Source of the DNA: Bog-756 sp963769905
Lineage (GTDB): Bacteria; Actinomycetota; Acidimicrobiia; Acidimicrobiales; RAAP-2
Direction: 5' to 3'
Length of the DNA stretch: 64,000 nucleotides
NCBI GenBank assembly: GCA_963769905.1
Contig: CAVYNG010000001.1
Coordinates: forward strand, 992,001 to 1,056,000
This document shows, one piece after another, positions 8,123 to 16,454 of the stretch. How positions within the stretch are numbered: position 1 is the first letter of the stretch; each line of letters opens with the position of its first letter. The notes below the pieces were generated by a model. That model was not told the origin of the DNA. It worked only from the letters and a program-made list of their open reading frames with translations, and searched no databases. Made by a program: the position numbers and the translations under genes.

Positions 8123-9118
8123 GTGAGAGTACAGAAACCGGCCCGCGGGGAAGGACTAGTCCAGAACTTCGGGAGCGCCATCGTGCAGATCGGCTCTGCG
8201 GCGGCGTCGACCCTCGGGCAGCTCTTCGAGATGCCGCCGAACAGGCTGCGTGTGCTCGTTGCGTGCGGTGCCGCCGGAGGAATCGCAGCGACCTTCAACG
8301 CGCCTTTGACGGGTGTCTTCTTCGGCTTCGAGATCATCCTCCGCGACTTCTCGATCGAAACCCTGTTTGCGACCATTCTTTCTGGTGTGGCCGCCGATCT
8401 CGTGAGTCGAGCAGTGTTCGGGTCGGCACCCTTCTTCGCCACCCTGCCCCATGGACTGGTCGTCCAGCAACCGGCTGTCTTTCTTCTCTTGGTCGTCCTC
8501 GGTCTGGTGTCAGGTTTGCTCGGCTGGGCGTTCAAGTCGGTGCTCTGCCGCATGGAGGACAGGGTCGACGCGCAGTGGCGAGGGCGGCCCGAATGGGCAC
8601 GCCCGGCCGTTGGTGGCCTTGCCCTGGGCGCGGTCCTCCTAGCACTCCCCGAGATGCACGGCGTCGGCTATCTTGTGATGGAGCGAGCGGTCGAGGGGCA
8701 CTACGTCCTGTGGTTCCTCCTCGTGCTCCTTGCGGCAAAGATCGTGGCGACCAGTTTGACGCTCTCCGTTGGCGGGTCGGGAGGTGTGTTCGCTCGGTCA
8801 CTGTTCATCGGCGCGATGACCGGGATGGCCTATGGGTCGGTTATCCAGCACGTCTTCGGGCACACGGTCGGCTCACCGGCCGTCGTCGCAGTCGTGGCAA
8901 TGGGAGGCGTCTTCGGTGCTGCCGCCCAGTCCCCGCTGACGGCGACGGCCAGTGCCGTCGAGATGACGGGGAACTTCTCCCTGGTTCTGCCTGCCCTGCT
9001 GGTGGTGGGCATCGCGACGGCCCTGTCCAAACACCTCAGTACGGACAACATCTACACGACGAAGCTTCTGAGGCGCGGCATCGACATCGAGGACCTCAGG
9101 GCCGGGTGGGCCGCATAG
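8123..9118 (+). pseudogene. 5'-truncated CLC-type chloride channel/transporter gene
   Basis: 331 residues matching only the last two-thirds of a CLC protein. It begins at SAIVQIGSA (just after the family's GREGP motif), runs through AATFNAPLTGVFFGFEIILR, and ends normally. The first helices and the GSGIP selectivity motif are missing. The later GxFxP motif reads GGVFARSLF, so the Pro is replaced by Arg. Length, missing ion-binding motif and altered filter residue all say non-functional. The break falls a few bases from the divergent GNAT gene, so a rearrangement probably joined the two. A C-terminal CBS domain is absent. Confidence 0.75.
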
Positions 9119-9353
9119 ACCGCCTACTGACCGAAAGCCTGACCGTGGCAGCCGCTGCACACCTCTGATCCGCTCCAACCGCGCCCTGCCCCGAACCCGG
9201 CTCTGACCGCGTTATCTCAGCCCGGAACGATGGCAACGCACCGCGAGGGGAGAGGTGCGCGGGTGTTGGCTGGTCTTCGACCATCAGTTCACGCCGATCC
9301 GAGGACGACGACATCCACGACCGTCGACGCGAGAACTTCGATCGTCATGCCGC

Positions 9354-9884
9354 CTATGTCGTGGTGGCCTTCGTTGTGGGCGGATAGGAGCCCCCCAGAT
9401 CAATACCGCGACGCTCGGCAATCGCCATTGCAATCGCCTCGGGCGATCGCCCGGTCCGTTCGGCGGCCAACCGGGCGTAGAGCACCAGGGCGTAGAAGGC
9501 GTACTCCCACATGTCGTCCGCGCCCCACCCGTATGCCTCGTCGAGGAGGTCGGGGTAGACGCCAGCTCTCATCATCGCAGCGGCCATCAGGGCGTAATGG
9601 CTCTTGTGCTGCTGGGACTTGCCACGGAATTGGTACTCGGGAAGATAGCGATCGCGCATCCCCTCGTACTGGGTCGGCTCGGCTTGTGACGCACCGGACT
9701 CTCCGATCGCCTGTGCGGCCAACGCGAGCAGGACCTCAGCCGGGAACGTGTCGTCGCGAGGATGTAGCGCGGCCAGCTGCTCCATGGGCGAGTCCGAGTC
9801 CCGGTCCGCCATCAGAGTGAGTAGTCCGAGGCGAGCCGCGTTGTCGCAATCCTCATTTGTGGGGCCAGCTTTCGCCGCCATCAT
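9354..9884 (-). CDS. Hypothetical helical protein
   Basis: About 176 residues starting at paired ATGs (9884 or 9881), chosen because the upstream extension in the same frame overlaps a well-supported ATPase gene and has poor composition. The protein is helix-rich with repeated small Ala/Leu helices (ALLTLMADRD-like, HYALMAAAMMRAGVYPDLLDEAYGWG) and MWEYAFYALVLYARLAAERT near the end. It has no membrane segment or known motif. It lies 64 bp downstream of the P-loop kinase gene on the same strand, so the two could be co-transcribed. The 235-bp gap after it shows nothing. Confidence 0.55.
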   Translation of the reverse strand: MMAAKAGPTNEDCDNAARLGLLTLMADRDSDSPMEQLAALHPRDDTFPAEVLLALAAQAIGESGASQAEPTQYEGMRDRYLPEYQFRGKSQQHKSHYALMAAAMMRAGVYPDLLDEAYGWGADDMWEYAFYALVLYARLAAERTGRSPEAIAMAIAERRGIDLGGSYPPTTKATTT

Positions 9885-9948
9885 CGGCAAGGTTAGAGCA
9901 GACCCATCCGTAAGTCCGCCGGTCGGGACTGAAAGATTTGGTAGTGCC

Positions 9949-10428
9949 TCAGTTTGAGGTTGGCGGGGGGTCGAACAAGGCCAGTTCGGCAGCATCGGGC
10001 GCCTGGAAGACGCGTAGCCACCCGTCGAGGTCCGTGCGGTTGATCGGGTAGCTGTCCCAGGGTGGCTTTGAGTTCCGGCCCTCGATGCGCCGCCAGAGTT
10101 CGTCGGCCGGCACGTTGAGGTAGTGCAGTTCGACACCGACACCAAGGCCGCGAGCCGCGGATCGCATCTCGTCACGTTCGATTCGCGCCCAAAGCCCAAA
10201 ATCGAGGACGACGCTCACGCTGAGGCTCAGGATTTCTTGGGCGAGACGCCAGAGTTCACCTTCGACCTTCTGTCGGATCCGCTCGTCCCAAGGGGTGGAG
10301 CCGAGGGCCCAGAGCCATTCGTCCTTGGTGAGGCGCACGGCGCTCCGGTCCGTGGCCAGGTGGGTCGCGAGTGCGGTCTTCCCCGCCCCGGGCAACCCGC
10401 AAGTGAGAATCAGTCGGGTCTCGCTCAC
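9949..10428 (-). CDS. P-loop kinase-like ATPase (AAA_33 type)
   Basis: A 159-residue protein with a GTG start. The Walker A motif GLPGAGKT is at residues 11-18 and a Walker B-like strand is SVVLDFGLW near the middle. WALGSTPWDE and a LID-like basic segment (WRRIEGRNSKPPWDSY) follow. The size and layout match small predicted kinases related to chloramphenicol phosphotransferase and zeta-toxin-like kinases that phosphorylate small molecules. No antitoxin partner is seen beside it. The substrate is unknown. Confidence 0.8.
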   Translation of the reverse strand: MSETRLILTCGLPGAGKTALATHLATDRSAVRLTKDEWLWALGSTPWDERIRQKVEGELWRLAQEILSLSVSVVLDFGLWARIERDEMRSAARGLGVGVELHYLNVPADELWRRIEGRNSKPPWDSYPINRTDLDGWLRVFQAPDAAELALFDPPPTSN

Positions 10429-10532
10429 AGTGTCTTAGTCCATCAGTTCTCGTGATGGGCTGGATCTATATGGTCTGCTCCCCAAAGTTTGGAGGAAGGC
10501 GAAAGAAGTCCCCTTCCATCAAAGCGCCGGTC

Positions 10533-10560
10533 AGCCTCGGTCGATAACCCCACTCGACCC
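10533..10560 (+). repeat. Dispersed palindromic repeat, degenerate copy F
   Basis: AGCCTCGGTCGATAACC matches the left part of the repeat, and CGACCC follows after about 5 extra bases, so the right arm is displaced. It lies in the 182-bp gap between the ATPase and the YdeI-like gene. Weakest of the six copies. Confidence 0.35.
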
Positions 10561-10610
10561 GGTGCGATGTGAGACATTCCGTCGGCAGTGAATCTTCCGC
10601 TCGGGGGTGA

Positions 10611-11213
10611 TCATGGAGCCTTGGGGTGGATCGTCTCACCTCGGGCCAACATCTCGACAAACTGGCCAATGCGCCTGTAGCGGGTTTCGGGTTTCTTGGC
10701 GTTTCCGATCCTGTAGAGGATGGCGTACCGATTCGCACTCGTGAGCGTCTCAAACATCGCTTTTGCGCGAGGATTGGTACTCAGGGCAGTGGCGAGATCC
10801 TCCGGCATCTCGATGCTGGCTTGCCCGGCGTAGGCGGCCTCCCATCGACCGTCCTCTTTCGCCTGCCGCACCTCGTCTTCGCCGGATCGATGCATTCGGC
10901 CGGTGGCGATCAGCCTTTCAGCGATGGCAGCGTTCCGTTGAGACCACGGGCTGCGAGCTTTTCGAGGCGTGAAACGTCGTCGGAACGTAGCGCTGTCACG
11001 ACGCCCCAATTGACCATCAATCCAGCCGAAGCAGATCGCCTCGTCAAGAGCCTCGTCGTACGAGACGGTTGTTGGATCGACCGTTCCCTTCTTGGCCAGT
11101 ACCAGCCAGACACCCAGTGAATCGGAGTGATGGCCGCTCAACCATCTTCGCCATTCGTCGGCGTCCCTGACCATTAGCTCTGGGAGATCCACGGCGTTCA
11201 CGGTATCCCCCAT
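10611..11213 (-). CDS. YdeI/OmpD-associated family protein
   Basis: About 200 residues from the ATG at 11213 (MGDTVNAVDLPEL); a longer reading to 11312 adds an unlikely basic lead. Family hallmarks are ADEWRRWLSGHH, GVWLVLAKKG, SYDEALDEAICFGWIDGQ and RRFTPRKARSPWSQRN at the centre, and a C-terminal helical domain (AMFETLTSANRYAILYRIGNAKKPETRYRRI). Members are small cytoplasmic proteins linked to stress or bacteriocin tolerance; the biochemical role is unknown. A short separate gene about 1 kb upstream on the same strand resembles this C-terminal module. Confidence 0.8.
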   Translation of the reverse strand: MGDTVNAVDLPELMVRDADEWRRWLSGHHSDSLGVWLVLAKKGTVDPTTVSYDEALDEAICFGWIDGQLGRRDSATFRRRFTPRKARSPWSQRNAAIAERLIATGRMHRSGEDEVRQAKEDGRWEAAYAGQASIEMPEDLATALSTNPRAKAMFETLTSANRYAILYRIGNAKKPETRYRRIGQFVEMLARGETIHPKAP

Positions 11214-11354
11214 GTGCCTGATCATGGGTAGTTGGCTGGCCGCGAGCGGTTCCCGCGTTCCAATGCAGATAACGCGACTCCGATCCGGCAGCGTTCGGGG
11301 ATATTTAGGCATGAAGCGTTAGCGGTTCGGCGCCCGAACCCTTCGGTCACAGCA

Positions 11355-11900
11355 TCACGTCGTCGTGACCCCGGTCGGTGGTGCCGGTGCCGTCGCCGCC
11401 GCGATCTGCTCGTCGGTTTTCCCCATGGCTTTGAGGAGGATGACGACGGCGTCGGTGATGCCTCCGGGCGTCGCCACGTTGAGCCCGTCTAGGAGCGAGG
11501 CCGTGTTCTGCTCGGTCTGCACGCTCCGAGCGTCGGCGGCCAAGGACTGCACCTGCTGGCCCACCATGATGACGCTGAGCAGCACCAGCTGGAGAAAGGT
11601 CTGGGCGATCCAGGCCACCAGGGCGATGAGGCTGGCCTTGACGAGCCAGGCAGGGAACACCCCGGCGAAGATGGAGAACGCACTCAACACCGCGGGGAGT
11701 GACATGAGTGCAAGCAGCGTGAAGACGTAGGCGCACCACATGGAGCCCACGATGTTGGTGACCACCACGGCCAGCTTGGCGTTGAAGCTGTTGACCCTCG
11801 CCATTTCGGCCTTGATGAGGTGTCGGTCGATACCGGCCGCCATGTCCAGGTGGTGATGAATCTTCACCGTGGGCGTCATTACTGGTGTCGTCGTGGTCAT
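11355..11900 (-). CDS. Two-to-three-pass membrane protein, unknown function
   Basis: A 181-residue protein. ATG 11900 is chosen because AGGAGG lies 6-8 bp upstream; the longer reading is basic and unlike a protein. After about 45 polar residues come two hydrophobic segments (about residues 50-78 and 84-112; VVVTNIVGSMWCAYVFTLLA and WLVKASLIALVAWIAQTFLQ), then a helical cytoplasmic or exported tail with QQVQSLAADARSVQTEQNTA. The layout resembles small actinobacterial DUF1003-like membrane proteins, but I cannot name a family with certainty. Confidence 0.65.
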   Translation of the reverse strand: MTTTTPVMTPTVKIHHHLDMAAGIDRHLIKAEMARVNSFNAKLAVVVTNIVGSMWCAYVFTLLALMSLPAVLSAFSIFAGVFPAWLVKASLIALVAWIAQTFLQLVLLSVIMVGQQVQSLAADARSVQTEQNTASLLDGLNVATPGGITDAVVILLKAMGKTDEQIAAATAPAPPTGVTTT

Positions 11901-12137
11901 GCGGCCTCCTCCTGCTCGGGCGCCGATTCTGCCACGATGCCTCCGCTGCCACGCGGAGCCAGGTGTCGCGGACCCGCGACGCGTCCGTCGGTGGCCCGGG
12001 CGCAACCGCTCAGGATTGCGGATTGCGGGATGGCCGTTAAGACCCACTCTTGGTCACCAATCCGGCGTTTGCACTCGGTCGTCGGCGCCTTAGAACGACT
12101 TCGCCGCCAGCTGAGGTGTATCTCCATGGTGCCGATC

Positions 12138-12159
12138 GGTGACGGTCGATAACCGACCC
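12138..12159 (+). repeat. Dispersed palindromic repeat, copy E
   Basis: The copy contains ACGGTCGATAACCGACCC, a perfect match to the hairpin core, in the 290-bp gap between the membrane protein and the small YdeI-C-like gene. Nothing else in that gap is recognisable. Confidence 0.6.
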
Positions 12160-12192
12160 CCTCCTGATGGCGATATGAACTCACCCAGCCGG

Positions 12193-12459
12193 CTATCTGC
12201 CTGTGCGCTCCCGATGCTTGCACCCCGGCCAGCAGCAGGGCCGACGCTGGCCTTCCTCCAGTTCCTCCTGGGTCCGGCGAATGCGCCGTTCTCGGGTCAT
12301 CTCCTGCTTGGCATCCTCGACCCAGCAGATGAACTCGTTGCGGGCCAGAGGCGTGATGTCCTCCCAAGCGTGTAGCGCCGTGGAGTTGGTCATCAGCGCC
12401 TTGCGCAGGTCTCCGGGAAGCTTGTGCACCGCCCCACCGGGCACTCGCGGGTTACTCAC
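12193..12459 (-). CDS. Short protein like the C-terminal module of YdeI/OmpD-associated proteins
   Basis: About 88 residues. GTG 12459 is preferred because it clears the upstream gene by 4 bp and has GAAGG about 6 bp before it; an ATG at 12486 would overlap that gene by 23 bp. The sequence HKLPGDLRKALMTNSTALHA, then WEDITPLARNEFICWVEDAK and RRIRRTQEELEEGQRRPCC, is the family's bacteriocin-protection-type helical module, ending in a Cys-rich CCWPGCKHR tail. It probably forms an operon with the preceding DUF1059-like gene. Confidence 0.65.
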   Translation of the reverse strand: MSNPRVPGGAVHKLPGDLRKALMTNSTALHAWEDITPLARNEFICWVEDAKQEMTRERRIRRTQEELEEGQRRPCCWPGCKHRERTGR

Positions 12460-12463
12460 ACCA

Positions 12464-12700
12464 TCAACCTTCGGGAAGATCGGCAAAATCGCGCTTGGCT
12501 TGCCGATACCAACCCATACCTTTGATGGGGTTCTTCCACCGACCCTTCATCTCCTTCAAGGCACCTTCGTGCGTCGTGTCACCGTTGGCGACCATCTCTT
12601 TGAGATGTCGATCTTGCGCCTTGATGACCTCGTCTGCAGTCGCGCCTTGGTGCGGAGAGCCGCACGGGCCACCAAGTTGCTCACATGTCATGGTCTTCAT
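12464..12700 (-). CDS. DUF1059-like small protein
   Basis: 78 residues from an ATG with upstream AGGAAG. The N-terminus MKTMTCEQLGGPC and GATADEVIKAQDRHLKEMVA match the small DUF1059 family (Cys pair then a helix starting with GATAD/E), and a short basic tail WKNPIKGMGWYRQAKRDFAD follows. Function unknown. It is followed 4 bp later by a YdeI-C-like gene on the same strand. Confidence 0.65.
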   Translation of the reverse strand: MKTMTCEQLGGPCGSPHQGATADEVIKAQDRHLKEMVANGDTTHEGALKEMKGRWKNPIKGMGWYRQAKRDFADLPEG

Positions 12701-12763
12701 GATCCTCGCTTCCTTTCACTGTGTCTGACTGTCGCTTGGGATGCCAAACGTGATTCGCGCACA

Positions 12764-13615
12764 TCAACCTCTCGACTTGTCCCGCACACGAACTATGTCC
12801 ATGGTCGCCAGGACGTCTGGGTCGGCGATCAGCTCTACCTCGTGCACCAGGCCCGCCTCGAGATGGAAGACAAATGCCACCTTGGTCGACCCGGCTTGGA
12901 TCCAAGCGGCACCCAGCTCACCATCGATGGTGACCGGTGCCGCCCCCCGGGTGCCGTTGAAGCGAGCAGCCACGGCGGCTGCCCCCTCATACGCGGATTC
13001 CGAGCCGATCGTTTGCCCGACCAGGTCGGCACGCATGACGGCATCGGGCGCGAGCAGCGACAACAAGGTGGCAAGCTCCCCACCGCGGGCCGCAGTAAGG
13101 AACGCGTCGACGACCCGCTGGTTCTCGGCACGCGCTGCCTGCGACGGGGCCGGCTCCGGCACGCCCTGCACCTTGCGCCTTGCCCGGCTCGCCAACTGGC
13201 GTACAGCGGTACCCGAGCGCCCCATCACAGCGCTGACCTCGTCGAACGGATAGCCGAACACGTCGTGCAGGACGAACGCTGCCCGCTCGGCCGGTACCAG
13301 GGCATCAAGGACGACCTGCATCGCGTCGCCCGTCATCTCGGCGAGCAGCGCGTCGGCCTCAGGGTCAACCGGAGCATCGTCGGGGGACGCCACGGCTTCG
13401 ATCACTGACCTGGTACGCCGCTTGCGTAGCTGGTCAAGGCACAGCCGTGTCACGACGGTTGTGAGCCAGGCGGGGAGATCGTCGACGTCGGCGGTGCGGG
13501 AGAGCCGTAGCCAGGCTTCCTGAAGGACGTCGTCAGCATCGGCTTCCGACCCGAGTATCCGGATGGCGATCGCGGTCAACCGGGGCCTCTCGGCGTCGAA
13601 ATCTGTCGCTTCCAT
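12764..13615 (-). CDS. RNA polymerase sigma factor, ECF41/SigJ type
   Basis: A 283-residue protein from ATG 13615 (MEATDFDAERPRL). Region 2 is seen as AIAIRILGSEADADDVLQEA plus WLRLSRTADVDDLPAWLTTV, and region 4 as ALVPAERAAFVLHDVFGYPF then RSGTAVRQLASRARRKV. The C-terminal 110 residues form a SnoaL-like domain (VVDAFLTAARGGELATLLSL), the mark of ECF41 factors, in which that domain modulates activity without a classic anti-sigma. Partner genes for ECF41 factors are often carboxymuconolactone decarboxylases or oxidoreductases, but none is adjacent here. The 237-bp gap upstream shows no other gene. Confidence 0.9.
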   Translation of the reverse strand: MEATDFDAERPRLTAIAIRILGSEADADDVLQEAWLRLSRTADVDDLPAWLTTVVTRLCLDQLRKRRTRSVIEAVASPDDAPVDPEADALLAEMTGDAMQVVLDALVPAERAAFVLHDVFGYPFDEVSAVMGRSGTAVRQLASRARRKVQGVPEPAPSQAARAENQRVVDAFLTAARGGELATLLSLLAPDAVMRADLVGQTIGSESAYEGAAAVAARFNGTRGAAPVTIDGELGAAWIQAGSTKVAFVFHLEAGLVHEVELIADPDVLATMDIVRVRDKSRG

Positions 13616-13852
13616 CGTCGTCACACCATATTTGACGCAGGGCATCTCCAGAATGTGACCACGACGCTTATGATCGGGAAAAACCCTGGTAGCACCAATA
13701 ACGCGCTCGCCCGACTCGGGTACTGGTGCCTACCACCGCCAGCGTGGCGCAGCCCGTTCTAGGTCTCATTGGACTCGGGTGGAGATCGAATCCACCCAGA
13801 CCTCCACCCTCCGGACGATGGCAGATCGGCTTCGATATCAGACACTGAAGGC

Positions 13853-14383
13853 ATGACAATCACCGATTACCTCATGAACATCGCCCTTATTGGTTTGGTC
13901 GTCCTCCAGATCCGGGGACACAAGGTGACCCGGGCCCGGCTGGTCTTTCCTTTGGTGGTCACGGTCTTCGTAGCCGCTCAGTTCCTGCACGCCATCCCCA
14001 CTGCCGGCAATGACCTCCTACTCATTGTCGGATTCGCCACCGTGGGAGCGGCCTTGGGAGCGAGTGCGGGGCTCTTGACCGAAGTCCGGCGTGACGGAGT
14101 CAGCGCTTTCGCCAAGGCGGGCCTCGTGGCGGCCGTCCTGTGGGTGGTCGGCATCGGGGCTCGCATGGGCTTTGCTCTGTGGGTGGGGCACGGCGGGCAG
14201 GCCGCCGTCGCCCGCTTCAGTGTTTTCCACCACATCACCTCCGGATCAGCCTGGGGTGCGGCGTTCGTCCTTATGGCCATGGCCGAGGTGGCAAGCCGGA
14301 CCGGCGTGCTCTACCTCAAGACCCTCCGCACGGGTGCGGTCATCGAGCGTGGCGGACTCGTCCGGTCCCCGGCAGCGGCCTGA
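13853..14383 (+). CDS. Multi-pass membrane protein next to a two-component system
   Basis: A 176-residue protein with about five membrane segments (YLMNIALIGLVVLQI, LVFPLVVTVFVAAQFLHAI, LLLIVGFATVGAALGASAGL, AGLVAAVLWVVGIGARMGFAL, ITSGSAWGAAFVLMAMAEVA). ATG 13853 is used since earlier codons give a polar, unlikely lead. It ends 40 bp before the histidine kinase and probably belongs to the same operon, either as an accessory sensor or as a target. The family is not certain. Confidence 0.7.
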   Translation: MTITDYLMNIALIGLVVLQIRGHKVTRARLVFPLVVTVFVAAQFLHAIPTAGNDLLLIVGFATVGAALGASAGLLTEVRRDGVSAFAKAGLVAAVLWVVGIGARMGFALWVGHGGQAAVARFSVFHHITSGSAWGAAFVLMAMAEVASRTGVLYLKTLRTGAVIERGGLVRSPAAA

Positions 14384-14423
14384 ACCTCGAAACCGCGGGC
14401 AACCGAGGCCGGGTGAGATCATC

Positions 14424-15581
14424 GTGTCCGTGGGACTGGCATCCCAACTCCGAGCCCAGCTTGGGACGAGGACGGAGCGCATGCTCAGCGCTGCTCGCCT
14501 CGCTGCACTCGCCGGTTTGCTGTGGGTCACGGCACATCAGCCGCCACCGAAGGGCGTGCAGACCGACGATCCCGTGAAGGCGGGTCTGATGGTCGGCGCC
14601 GGAATCGGATGGCTGGGCTGGATGGCCAGCCGGCGGTTGCGAGCCCCGGGCCGCACGACGTGGTGCCTCCTCGCCCTCCTGGCCGCGTCCGGCGGCGCCC
14701 TCGCAGCGTTGGCGCCCATCGCCATTACCTTTTTGGCCGTTGCGGGGCTCGGTGCGGGGATCGCCTGCGAGGGACTACCGGCCTTCGGCGTGGGGGTGAT
14801 CGGCGTCGCCGCCCTGGCGGTGGCCACCTTGGCGGTCGGCGGTCCTGTTGTCCTCATTGTCGAAGGGGCCGTCACGGTGGTTGTCGGGCTGATGGTTGGC
14901 GCCAGTCGCCGGCAATATGTGGAACGGGCGTTTCAGGCCGAACAACTCCTCGCCGAGCGGGTCCGGGCCGACGCCGAGCGGGATAGGGCGGCTGCTCTGG
15001 CTGAGCGCAACCGAATCGGACGCGAGGTCCACGACGTCCTGGCCCACTCTCTCGGGGCTCTGTCAGTCCAGTTGGACGCCGCCGATGCGCTCTTGGAGAG
15101 CGGCGACGGATCGACGAAGGCGCGGGATTTGGTCAGACAGGCACGGCGGCTCGCAGTCCAGGGCCTAGAGGAGACGCGCCAGGCAGTGCACGCGTTGCGC
15201 GACGAGCCAGTGGCTCTGGCCGAGCAACTGGCGTCTTTGGCCGCCCGCGACGGCGCCGAGCTGACCGTGACCGGTGCGCCCCATCCACTCGCGCCGGATG
15301 CCGCTCTAGCCCTCTATCGGGCCGCCCAAGAGGCAGTCACCAATGCCCGGAAGCACGCACCTGGGGCACCGCTGTCCATTCGCCTCGATTTTGCCGCGCA
15401 CACGACGACGCTGAGCGTCATCAACGGCCTCTGTCCTGACGCGGACACAAGCGAGTTGAAGATGACGGGCGGTGGATTCGGCTTGCAAGGCATGCGCGAG
15501 CGGATCGAACTCTTGGGTGGCCAAGTCAGCGCCGAGCCGAGCGCAGTTGGTTGGACCGTCGAGGTGGCGGTGCCGGTGTGA
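14424..15581 (+). CDS. Two-component sensor histidine kinase (HisKA_3 type)
   Basis: About 385 residues from GTG 14424. The N-terminal half holds about five to six membrane helices (residues about 20-165) without a large exported loop. A coiled linker (QYVERAFQAEQLLAERVRAD) precedes the HisKA_3 dimerisation domain with the phospho-acceptor His at about residue 203 in REVHDVLAHSLGALSVQL. The C-terminal ATPase has the N box AAQEAVTNARKHAPG and the G box GGGFGLQGMRERIELLGG. The stop overlaps the GTG of the response regulator by 4 bp, so the pair is translationally coupled. The signal is probably sensed within the membrane. Confidence 0.9.
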   Translation: MSVGLASQLRAQLGTRTERMLSAARLAALAGLLWVTAHQPPPKGVQTDDPVKAGLMVGAGIGWLGWMASRRLRAPGRTTWCLLALLAASGGALAALAPIAITFLAVAGLGAGIACEGLPAFGVGVIGVAALAVATLAVGGPVVLIVEGAVTVVVGLMVGASRRQYVERAFQAEQLLAERVRADAERDRAAALAERNRIGREVHDVLAHSLGALSVQLDAADALLESGDGSTKARDLVRQARRLAVQGLEETRQAVHALRDEPVALAEQLASLAARDGAELTVTGAPHPLAPDAALALYRAAQEAVTNARKHAPGAPLSIRLDFAAHTTTLSVINGLCPDADTSELKMTGGGFGLQGMRERIELLGGQVSAEPSAVGWTVEVAVPV

Positions 15582-16219
15582 GAGTCATCGTGGTCGACGA
15601 CCAGACGGTAGTCCGCGAGGGACTGGTTACCTTGTTACAGACCATGCCGGGGATCGAGGTGATCGGGTCAGCCTCTGACGGTCAAGAGGCGGTCGATTTG
15701 GTTGCGGAAGTGTCTCCAGACGTGGTGCTGATGGACCTTCGAATGCCCCGAGTGGACGGGGTCGAGGCAACAGAGCGCATCCGCGCGGACCACCCTGAGA
15801 CCCAAGTGGTAGCGCTGACCACGTATGCCGACGATGAGTCCATCGTCGGGGCGCTGCGGGCAGGAGCGATCGGATATCTCACGAAGGATGCCGGTCGCGA
15901 TCACATCGGCCGTGCCTTGGAAGCCGCCGCCTCGGGCCAAGCCGTTCTCGACCCGGCGGTCCAAGCCCGGCTCGTGGATGTCGCGTCCTTGCCCACCTCG
16001 CCTCGCGACGGCGGTTCATTGCCGGATGGGTTGACGAGCCGGGAAGCAGAGGTGCTTCGGCTGATCGCAGCGGGCCTCTCGAACTCTGAGATCGCGGCCC
16101 ACCTCTATGTCAGTGAGGTGACGGTCAAGACCCATGTCAACCACATCTTCACCAAGACGGGAAGCCGTGACCGCTCTCAAGCCGTCGCCTACGCCCACCG
16201 TCGCGGCCTCGCCGATTGA
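15578..16219 (+). CDS. NarL/FixJ-family response regulator
   Basis: A 213-residue protein starting at a GTG that overlaps the kinase stop (GTGA). The receiver domain (residues 1-120) has the acidic pair VVDDQ, the phospho-acceptor Asp53 in VLMDLRMP, the switch Thr in ALTTYADD and Lys in GYLTKDAG. The C-terminal LuxR-type HTH is LTSREAEVLRLIAAGLSNSE then YVSEVTVKTHVNHIFTKTG. It binds DNA as a phosphorylated dimer; targets are unknown, though the adjacent membrane protein is a candidate. No gene is found in the 235 bp after it before the IS remnant. Confidence 0.92.
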   Translation: MRVIVVDDQTVVREGLVTLLQTMPGIEVIGSASDGQEAVDLVAEVSPDVVLMDLRMPRVDGVEATERIRADHPETQVVALTTYADDESIVGALRAGAIGYLTKDAGRDHIGRALEAAASGQAVLDPAVQARLVDVASLPTSPRDGGSLPDGLTSREAEVLRLIAAGLSNSEIAAHLYVSEVTVKTHVNHIFTKTGSRDRSQAVAYAHRRGLAD

Positions 16220-16454
16220 TGGCGCTTCTTCACGAAGCCGCGGCAACCGATTTGAGCCTGATCGAGCCCTTTCCCGTTGGAGATCGCCTTCGAGGGCGTT
16301 TGGGCCGTCGCTGCATCATTGGCGTACGGGGGCATTTAGCGTTGGTTCCGGGCATCCACCTCTGAAGCGGAAGCCCTTCGTAGGGTGCGTCGGGTCGGTT
16401 CTTCTGGCTTGACTTTTCGGGGGTCGGAGCGAGCGACAGCTCGACTCCACAACG

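Noticed and set aside
8832..8850. GGGTCGGTTATCC inside the CLC remnant as another copy of the dispersed repeat
   Set aside because: Only the right half of the motif matches, the loop and left arm differ, and it is normal coding sequence (YGSVIQ).
9949..10428. Zeta-type toxin of a toxin-antitoxin pair
   Set aside because: The fold is a P-loop kinase, but no small antitoxin gene precedes it and zeta-specific residues cannot be confirmed.
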